DNA of 64,000 bases, from contig CAKJVC010000172.1 in NCBI GenBank assembly GCA_918026815.1, forward strand, positions 124,001 to 188,000, in the 5' to 3' direction. Positions 57,404 to 64,000 of the stretch are shown here, one piece after another. The DNA comes from Chalara sp. BL73. Lineage: Eukaryota > Ascomycota > Leotiomycetes > Helotiales. Positions within the stretch are counted from its first letter, which is position 1; every line of letters begins with the position of its first letter. The notes under the pieces are model-generated. The model had not been told where the DNA came from. It was given only the letters and a program-made list of their open reading frames with translations, and did no database searches. The position numbers and the translations under genes were made by a program.

Positions 57404-59203
57404 TCACGACTCTTCCTGTCCCCTCCCCTGCTCCGCTTCCGGCTGACTCTGCTGGTCACTCAATCTCGGATTCCTCAAGCAGAAGGCAAACGCAATAATC
57501 GGAACACATAAACAGATCCCCGTAATAGTCAGCAGCCGCTGCACACTCTGGTAACTCCTGATGATCTGCGTTCTAACCTCCGTCCCTACAGGATACAAAG
57601 CGGCCGCCGAAAATGGTTTACCATAGACTTCCGCCGCCAGTGTTGCGTTTCCGAGATTGGAATTGAGGTGCGAGTAGAGTGACTGTGTCCAGATGGCGCC
57701 AGAAACGCAGTTTCCGAGCGCGGAGCCGATGTTGTAGGACGCAAGGTAGATTCCGGTTACGACGGCGACGTGCTCGTGTTTTGTTGCTGCCTGCACCGCG
57801 GCTTGCGTTGGGTACGGGAACAAGCCGCCTGCGATGCCCAACAGTATCTGAGCACCGATGACGCCGCTTTTTGCTGAACTCCCACTTCCGCCACGGTAAT
57901 GGATGAGCAGACCGAAAGCAACGAGGAAGAGGGCGGTGCCGGTCAAGATTATTGGTTTGAGACGGCGGATCTTGTAGATGACTAAGGAGATTGCAACGCC
58001 AGTGAGGACGGAGCAGAAGCTATAGAGCGAGGAGACCCGCGTAGCGGAGCTAATGCTGAAATCGAATGCAACCACAAGCACGGTGTAGAGATAGTCGCCT
58101 TGTAGATACCAGGCAAAATTGAGCATCATTGCTATTCCCAACCCTCCCCAGACACTACGGTCTTTGAGGAGGTGGAAGGGAATGAGCGGGTGCTTGGTGT
58201 TGCCTTTCATCTCCCAGAGCACAAAGACTGGGATACAGAGGATACCGATGATGAGAGGCGCTAGGATATGTGCGGTGTGCCATTTGGACGCTGTACCGCC
58301 AGCGAGAGTCAGAGGGACGAGGATCAATGCGAAAACGGCGATGAGGAGGATTATACCAGGGATGTCGAGCAGCCAGAAAAGTTCCGTTAAGAGCCTCTTT
58401 CCGCCGAAAGACTCCAAGGTTGTGGGGTACGCGTCTAGTGTACCGCTTTTTCTCGCGCGACGGCCAGTAAGGTAGAGTGTGAGCATCAATGGGAGCGCGC
58501 AGATTGGGTAGATGATGCACCACATCCCGATTCCCCATCTCCAGTTCGTAGCCTTCAGAACCGCTTCGGTAATATTTCCGCTTACCCATGTGTTAATGAT
58601 GAAAGGGGTGGCTGGGATATAGGAGAAGAAAACACGGCTGCGCATGGAGGTCACGTCTGCAATGATAACTTCGACCAGGAGGATGACGCAGGTATATCCA
58701 ATCTGGTAGAGAACAGCGCCTGCGCAAAATGATTTAACGCCATCTGCAGAAGCTTCAATAATCGTCCCGAGGGTGTAAAAAAAGACGGATACTGCGACAA
58801 GCTCTAGACGGCCAAAGACATCTGCAATCTTGGCTGCGGTTGGCTGGGCAGCAGCAGCAATGACGCTCCGGAGGACATTGATAGTTGCGAGAAGAGAATG
58901 AAGAGCATAGTCATCCGTTGCCGTTGCCTGATATGTGTATCTGACTGTTCCATCGAGACCATATGCGTATGCGATGAGGAATGTTCCAAAAAAGAGGAAT
59001 ATTCGATCCCTTAATGTAAATTGTTTCGAGATCGCTTCAATGCGAGCGACGCCGGGCGACATTTGGCTCAGGGCAATATTTTCAGAGCCATTGCTTGATT
59101 TAACTTGATGAGGGTCAAGTTTCGAGTCTTCCGTGGCTATGTTGTCCCGTTGGACAGTTCCTGTCGTTGCTTCCATGTCTGCGAGGTTGTGAAGTAAAAG
59201 CAT
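57404..59203 (-). CDS. MFS siderophore-iron transporter (SIT/ARN family)
   Basis: A 599-residue intronless frame on the minus strand. Starts at 59203 or at the second Met (59176, MEATTGTVQ) are both possible. Fourteen hydrophobic segments and the family hallmark '[16 protein letters not shown]' after the first segment identify the siderophore-iron transporter branch (MirB, Sit1/Arn). Other conserved points are '[12 protein letters not shown]', the '[19 protein letters not shown]' loop, and '[20 protein letters not shown]'. It imports ferric hydroxamate or related siderophores across the plasma membrane. No biosynthetic siderophore gene is in the window. An iron-GATA site and a one-mismatch copy lie about 365-395 bp upstream, consistent with repression under iron sufficiency. 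Confidence 0.92.
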   Translation of the reverse strand: MLLLHNLADMEATTGTVQRDNIATEDSKLDPHQVKSSNGSENIALSQMSPGVARIEAISKQFTLRDRIFLFFGTFLIAYAYGLDGTVRYTYQATATDDYALHSLLATINVLRSVIAAAAQPTAAKIADVFGRLELVAVSVFFYTLGTIIEASADGVKSFCAGAVLYQIGYTCVILLVEVIIADVTSMRSRVFFSYIPATPFIINTWVSGNITEAVLKATNWRWGIGMWCIIYPICALPLMLTLYLTGRRARKSGTLDAYPTTLESFGGKRLLTELFWLLDIPGIILLIAVFALILVPLTLAGGTASKWHTAHILAPLIIGILCIPVFVLWEMKGNTKHPLIPFHLLKDRSVWGGLGIAMMLNFAWYLQGDYLYTVLVVAFDFSISSATRVSSLYSFCSVLTGVAISLVIYKIRRLKPIILTGTALFLVAFGLLIHYRGGSGSSAKSGVIGAQILLGIAGGLFPYPTQAAVQAATKHEHVAVVTGIYLASYNIGSALGNCVSGAIWTQSLYSHLNSNLGNATLAAEVYGKPFSAAALYPVGTEVRTQIIRSYQSVQRLLTITGICLCVPIIAFAFCLRNPRLSDQQSQPEAEQGRGQEES

Positions 59204-60491
59204 TCAACAGCAGCAAGGGTGGAAAAAAGAAAGAGAACACCCAAATTTATCAGTCTTTGCGTCAGGTTATGGATCTGTTGAAAAACTCTAGAATGTACGT
59301 AGACGAACTTAAAATTGGACCCATCGGTGTGCCCCTCGGTGTCACCGTTTTCGACTGGGATCGATCATAAGCTTACCTAATGTCGCCGGTCTCGCACCAA
59401 TTGTATTGATTGCGAGGCAGTGTAGGAACCCTATATCCTCCCGAATTCAAAGACGTTCGGTCCTCTCGGGGCCTGTCATTTGAAAAATATTGGAGATGGG
59501 TCCGGTCATATGGCCTAATCAAGCTTAAAACAATAAGAAGTGGAGAAGTGCGGGACGATCCCTCAACTTATCTGAGGGAAATTTTCATCTTATCAGATCA
59601 TCTGGCGCTTTATAGTAAAACCAGTGGAAGAAAACATATGGCTTCATCCCTTGAAGTGTTACCACGTGCCTTGTCTGGTAAAGATGGAGGTTATAAAATT
59701 ATTACGTATCATTTGGTCCATCACGTGACATCGCGCTTTTTGGACGCTGTTCTACTAAATGTCATCAGGACTTTTACCACCAGATTGTTGTTCAAAATCG
59801 CACTTTAGAACCTTATCAAGTAAATTCAAAACACAATGCATTTTGCAAGACTGAGGAGTTTGTTCAAACCTACAAGGGCACTTAAATGCTTGGAATCAAC
59901 CATGAAGTTCCAGCACCGGTTTCCATTTGGATGATATTTACTCATGAAAATAGCTTTGATTTCAGATAGAATGGCTAGCCACATGAAACAACATATCAAA
60001 TTCTCATGCTTTAGAATCCTGGGAACCAATACGCCAAACTAATGATTTTGGTAATTATATCGTTAGAGGAAGAATATAGGCTGATGATAAACCGCATATT
60101 GCCCAATAAGAATCTGCTACTCCATTGTACCTTATCAGGAATGGACAATAATTTAATATGTTAGCTGTCAACAGACTCTTTCAAAGCAATTAACCCTTGG
60201 GTTCACTACAGAATTCATGCAGAGCATCTTAAAGGAGCTTCTAGAGCTCCCATGGTGAATACACCTGAAATTTTGTTACACCCCTGTGCAGCTAGCGCGG
60301 CAATTTTAGCCTCTTTTGTGATATAAAGATTGTTTGCGCCGGTCTTCTGCTCATCATCTCCAACTCACTTTTCACAAAATATTACCAACCCACAGCACAC
60401 AACGTCTTGCGGCCCTGAAGTAGTCACAGTTATATTCCGTTAAACCATCGTACCTTCAGATATTCAAAGATAATAACCTGCCGATATCAAT
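59204..60491. other. Intergenic region (transporter promoter and 2EXR gene promoter)
   Basis: About 1.3 kb shared upstream region of two divergent genes, holding the paired GATA sites. The plus-strand open frame 59410-59808 is judged spurious. Confidence 0.5.
59568..59598 (-). promoter_or_regulatory. Paired iron-responsive GATA sites
   Basis: Read on the gene's strand, 59598-59590 is ATCTGATAA, a perfect match to the SreA/Sre1 consensus ATCWGATAA. 59576-59568 is CTCAGATAA, one mismatch. The two are 22 bases apart, about 365-395 bases upstream of the transporter start. The full consensus is expected about once per 64 kb by chance, so its presence here is notable. Confidence 0.7.
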
Positions 60492-61512
60492 ATGGCGTCT
60501 ACCTCATCTACCTCAGCCTCACCATCGCTCGATGGCATTGTCGTCGCACTTGGACCTACCGCTACAGCTGTACTCAAGACTAAAGCTGAAGCTCAGGACT
60601 CAGGAGCGCTCATTCTTGCGGAATCGATGGAGCCAGATGCTGTTTTTGAACCTCTCGTTGAGTTCCACTACTTTCAAAAGCTGCCAACTGAGATGCGACT
60701 TAAAATCTGGAAATATGCATTGCCCACTTGCATGGATGAGAAAGGTCGTCGAATTGTCGCTATCAACTTACTGTGGGTCCGCCGAGGACAAACCTCCAAG
60801 GCAGTCTTCAAAATAGGCCGTCTCTCGAACTCTGGTGTCCGTAGGTTACACGTCTCTCCTTTATTTCCTATGCTAATATTGTCTTCCATCAGAAAATGTA
60901 GGAACCTCTGCAGAAGTTTTTGATATTGGAATGACAAGAGCAATCCGTGAGAGTCGTGAGGTTTATCTTAAGGAATTCCCGCTCATATTGCCGCTTAACC
61001 TCTGGGGTGCTGGTAACGGCCGCAAGCTCTCAACCCTTTATTTCAACGACCACACGACTATATATATCTCTAACTACCAAAAACTAGCTCACAAGGTTGA
61101 AATGAGATCATCCATCTTTCCCTGCACAGACTCAACCCACATCCCCTTCCCCCAATGGACCCGCAGTATCAAAAATCTTGCAATCAATTTGTCCTTGCAG
61201 GGACTTCACACTAGATATTGGGTGCAGGGCTGCGATCAGAATCTTGCAAGCCAGGAGGTTCAGAGTGCTTTTATTGCACATTTCTTCAAGAATGTCGAGA
61301 CTTTGAACATTATCAACGAAGACATTCCGATTGGAAGGAGGTTCACGAACGGAATAGGTCGATTCAAGACGCGTATGAAGGAGACACAGCCTATGGTCGA
61401 GGGAGAACAATTCAAGGATGCCGAGAAGATAAAGTTCGAGATGATCGAATTGCTGGAGGCAATAACTGTGTATCGACCTATGCGTTCTGCCAGAGGCAAG
61501 TTTAGAGGATAA
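60492..61512 (+). CDS. 2EXR-domain protein
   Basis: Two exons, 60492-60840 and 60893-61512, joined in phase 1 across a 52-bp intron, giving 322 residues. After a disordered N-terminus of about 55 residues comes the 2EXR motif 'FHYFQKLPTEMRLKIWKYAL' (PF20150, F-box-like), then 'GRRIV'. The second part contains 'RESREVYLKEFPLILPL', typical of these proteins ('R.SR..........P'). The family is greatly expanded in pezizomycotine fungi and has no established function; F-box-like adaptor or incompatibility roles have been suggested. The adjacent gene is a paralogue in the same orientation with an intron at the equivalent place. Confidence 0.85.
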
Positions 61513-61981
61513 GCATATGCAGGTTGCCTAAAGGTAGTTGAAGGGGCTTTGCAGTATAGGCATGGTACAAATACTTCTTGGGGCTTTGCTTTTAGCCAAA
61601 TTTGAGAAACAACCAATATGACATAGGTTTTTCCCTTGTAAAAATGATTTTTTCTCAGCTTTTGATATAATGCTACGTGAATAAACAGCGTTTCCTTCCA
61701 CCTGGAACACTGTAGTTCTTTCTTTAGTAGCCCTTAGTGATCTTACTTATCTTAGAATTGTGAGTGTCCAACTTAATTTTCTAGCCTTATTCATAAGCTT
61801 TCTTTGATGCACGCAGCAGACATTCACTACTCTCAAATATTGCATTCTACATCTGCCAGCCTCATAGAAGACCGCTAACTAAGAACCTTCAGTCTTCTCA
61901 CCTCTTTCCTACCAACATCTCCAGACCACATACCTGTCATTCACAAAATCTTCCAAGGTGGCTCGCAAGACCTCTTCCTCT
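61513..61981. other. Intergenic region between tandem paralogues
   Basis: 469 bp with 3' and 5' flanks of the two 2EXR genes. Nothing else is recognised. Confidence 0.5.
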
Positions 61982-63129
61982 ATGGCCACCTATAATTCTC
62001 GAGTTCGGTACTATGCCCCAGTCGCCAAGATGTATTCTTCACCACCAAAGACCTCGAACCAAGCAACTGTCATTGTCTCAGGTGCCTCAGCCTTGGCTGA
62101 GCCACTGGACAGTTTCACCCGCTTCCCAAACCTACCCGCCGAGATGCGCCTTAAGATCTGGGGTTACGCTTTACCTACATGTGTGGATAAGAACGGTCGT
62201 CGGATTGTTTCTGTGAAGGTAGAGTTTCTTCGGAAGCCGGACAAGATGTTTAGTGTGGCTTTGCGAATGGATACGAGCGATCATAGACTCGGCTCAACGC
62301 AAGGGAAAGGTGATAGATTCCATTTCCCTTCACAGCCTCATACTGATGCATATATTTAGTTTTACTCTCCACATCTCCAGAAGTCTATGACATTGGCATG
62401 ACTAGGACATGCGTCGAAAGCCGTGCAGTTTATCTCTTTGCATTCCCTCACGTTCTCCCCCTTACCATTCGCGGTCCTGGCAACGGCCGAAAAACTCCAG
62501 TCCTTCGTTACAATAACGAAACAGTTATTCTCATATCAAATTTCGCCCAGGTGACTAGTAGTGCGAATACCCTGAGGATCGGGCGATTGCTCTTGCCCAA
62601 ATCCTATTCGCAGCATGTGTCACTTGGCCCGTGGACAGTAGAGGTAAAGAACCTAGCAATATACGTCAACCAGGACAGTTATATCAACAGGCAATGGTTT
62701 CAACCCATTTTCGGACATCCAGGGCAATATGAAAATGGTACCGCACTCCTCCTTGCTTACTACTTTAAGAACGTGGAGGCTTTGACGCTCGTTCATGACG
62801 CCCACTTCGGCCATGGGAACAGAAGTTTTATGACTGAACTGAGAGTTACTATTCTTGGGGCCGTGCCTCGTGAAGGTGGGGAGGAAACGCTTGACATTGA
62901 CAAGGTTTATATGCGATATGTTCACTGGGGCGAGGTGCAATACTTATATGACCGTAAATCGAGACAATACATTAATGGCCCTCAGACGCCAAGTTCTGAT
63001 AGAGAGGATGAGGGAGAAACTAAGGAAGAGGCTAAGGGAGAGACTAAGGAAGAGACCGGAGGAGACACTGAGGTTCTTGTGGAGACTTATAAGGATTTTT
63101 TCTCAGAGCCATCTGATGAAGATTTCTGA
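61982..63129 (+). CDS. 2EXR-domain protein, tandem paralogue
   Basis: Two exons, 61982-62309 and 62381-63129, joined in phase 1, giving 358 residues. The ATG at 61982 is used because the frame upstream opens only with GTG. The 2EXR motif reads 'FTRFPNLPAEMRLKIWGYAL', and 'IGMTRTCVESRAVYLFAFP' parallels the neighbour's 'IGMTRAIRESREVYLKEFP'. Shared order, intron position and phase show a tandem duplication. Unlike the neighbour it ends in an acidic tail with repeated Gly-Glu-Thr-Lys-Glu-Glu units at about residues 318-340. The function of the family is unknown. Confidence 0.85.
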
Positions 63130-63452
63130 GCGAGTCCAATCGGCATGCGAACAATGAAGGCAATAGAGGTTTGAGTTGATGGGTCAATACCGCCTTTAAG
63201 GATAGGCATTTGCAGCGTTGAGGTTCTGGTGCTACCGAAAATATCACTTTCGAAATGCAAGTGCCGCCAGTGTCTGTTAATATGAGCTAGCTTCTTTCCG
63301 CCATCCAGATAAATAGGTTGAATAACGCAATCTTTTTAAACTACAGCGAAGTGTTCTTAAACGTAACTGCGTCCCAAAAAAATGCATGTACGGTTGTCTG
63401 CAACCAGTGGCTTCTAGTGCATATCATCCATTCAGAATCCCCAATCTTACAA
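63130..63452. other. Intergenic region between convergent genes
   Basis: 323 bp. Nothing is recognised. Confidence 0.5.
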
Positions 63453-64000
63453 CTATTGTGGAGGATCTTCACCTGGGAACCGCGAGAATTCGGCACCCGT
63501 ATCAAAGATCTCATCTGCCATGAAAGATGGGCTGTTGTCCAGGAAGCTGTTGAGAATATATTCAAACTTGATCCCTTCTTTTTCAAAGATAGAGGATATT
63601 TCACTACAAATTATTGTTAGTCTTCACTATGAACATCAAAGATATTATTTAAGTCGCAAGTAAAATAACGTACAGCCCTCTCATAATCAGACCTGCATCA
63701 ATCTCTGGGTAATTTTCTGCATCCAAGCAATATTGGCTTTTCAGCCAGGTATCACTCTGCCACAGTACCATCCTTCTGAGATACGGAAAATATGTTTGCT
63801 TTTTGTGCGCTACACTCTGCAGCCATCTCTTTAGATCTAATTCGTACTGTGTACCATCTTCGTGACCCCAGTGACTCCAATAAAAGTCCCTAGGCAGTTC
63901 AATTATCATTTCTTCTATGTTTGGTGGGAAACTTTCTTCAACGGGTGGATAATCCTGGCTATTCTCATTCTGTCGGAACAAACATTCAATGGTAACATTC
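63453..64000 (-). CDS. Hypothetical protein, 3' part (5' end beyond window)
   Basis: Two exons are seen on the minus strand: 63674 up to the window edge (open, no start codon needed), and 63603-63453 to a stop. They join in phase 2 across a 70-bp intron (GTACGT...TTGTAG). The joined C-terminus reads 'GLIMRGLEISSIFEKEGIKF' through 'FSRFPGEDPPQ'. The visible 158 residues include 'FPPNIEEMIIELPRDFYW', a pattern resembling leucine-rich C-terminal halves of fungal F-box-type proteins. This is a weak resemblance and no F-box is in view. Confidence 0.65.

Noticed and set aside
59410..59808. 132-codon plus-strand open frame in the siderophore transporter promoter
   Set aside because: No similarity to a known family, and it spans the GATA sites and stop-poor AT-rich DNA.
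1..64000. CRISPR arrays, prokaryotic operons, rRNA genes, integrated virus
   Set aside because: No regularly spaced repeats, rRNA sequence or viral replication genes were seen. The intron-rich genes are eukaryotic.

Overview
The window looks like nuclear DNA from a filamentous ascomycete, most probably a pezizomycotine. Almost every gene carries short introns (about 46-100 bp, GT...AG with CTAAC/CTAAT-like branch sites). The families are typical of such fungi: Zn2Cys6 and C2H2 regulators, a QutD-type quinate permease, a siderophore transporter, 2EXR-domain proteins, and a remnant of a fungal STAND N-terminal domain. A Leotiomycete is my guess, but nothing in the sequence proves the class. I built exon joins by hand from splice sites and reading phase. 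They conserve frame but are not transcript-verified.

Layout. 1-490 is the C-terminus of an Old Yellow Enzyme-type oxidoreductase. 2.5-8.7 kb holds an uncharacterised protein, a Zn2Cys6 regulator, an AlkB-type dioxygenase and another uncharacterised protein. 8.7-12.1 kb is gene-poor and decayed, with an F-box fragment, a very strong G-quadruplex motif and a possible MITE. 12.1-17.8 kb forms a small candidate cluster: a C2H2/fungal_trans regulator, then a crotonase and an acyl-CoA ligase (C-terminal AKL, peroxisomal) sharing a 281-bp divergent promoter. 19-25 kb contains a copper chaperone, a Tcf25/Rqc1-family protein and a mitochondrial PP2C phosphatase. 25-28.2 kb carries two decayed genes. 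28.4-38.7 kb has MLH3, a serine-rich protein, a probable GPI-anchored surface protein and a T5orf172 (GIY-YIG-like) protein.

38.7-43.9 kb is gene-poor apart from a small proline-rich candidate and an ankyrin gene whose long intron contains a cryptic exon. 43.9-49 kb has the quinate permease, tRNA-Trp(CCA) and an SCP2-type thiolase. 50.05-50.49 kb hides a three-exon gene for a 97-residue helical protein. 51.3-56.7 kb is a divergent pair of transcription factors. 57.4-59.2 kb is a siderophore transporter with one perfect and one near-perfect iron-GATA site upstream. 60.5-64 kb holds two tandem 2EXR paralogues and the 3' part of another gene.

Functional themes. The acyl-CoA ligase, the crotonase and, 30 kb away, the thiolase are the kinds of enzyme used in CoA-dependent side-chain shortening of fatty or phenylpropanoid acids. 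The quinate permease lies next to the thiolase. Whether they form one pathway, for example use of quinate or hydroxycinnamate esters, is inference. I saw no unambiguous new defence or mobile system. The most novel-looking items are the hidden small gene, the cryptic exon in the ankyrin gene, and the crotonase with a non-standard active site.
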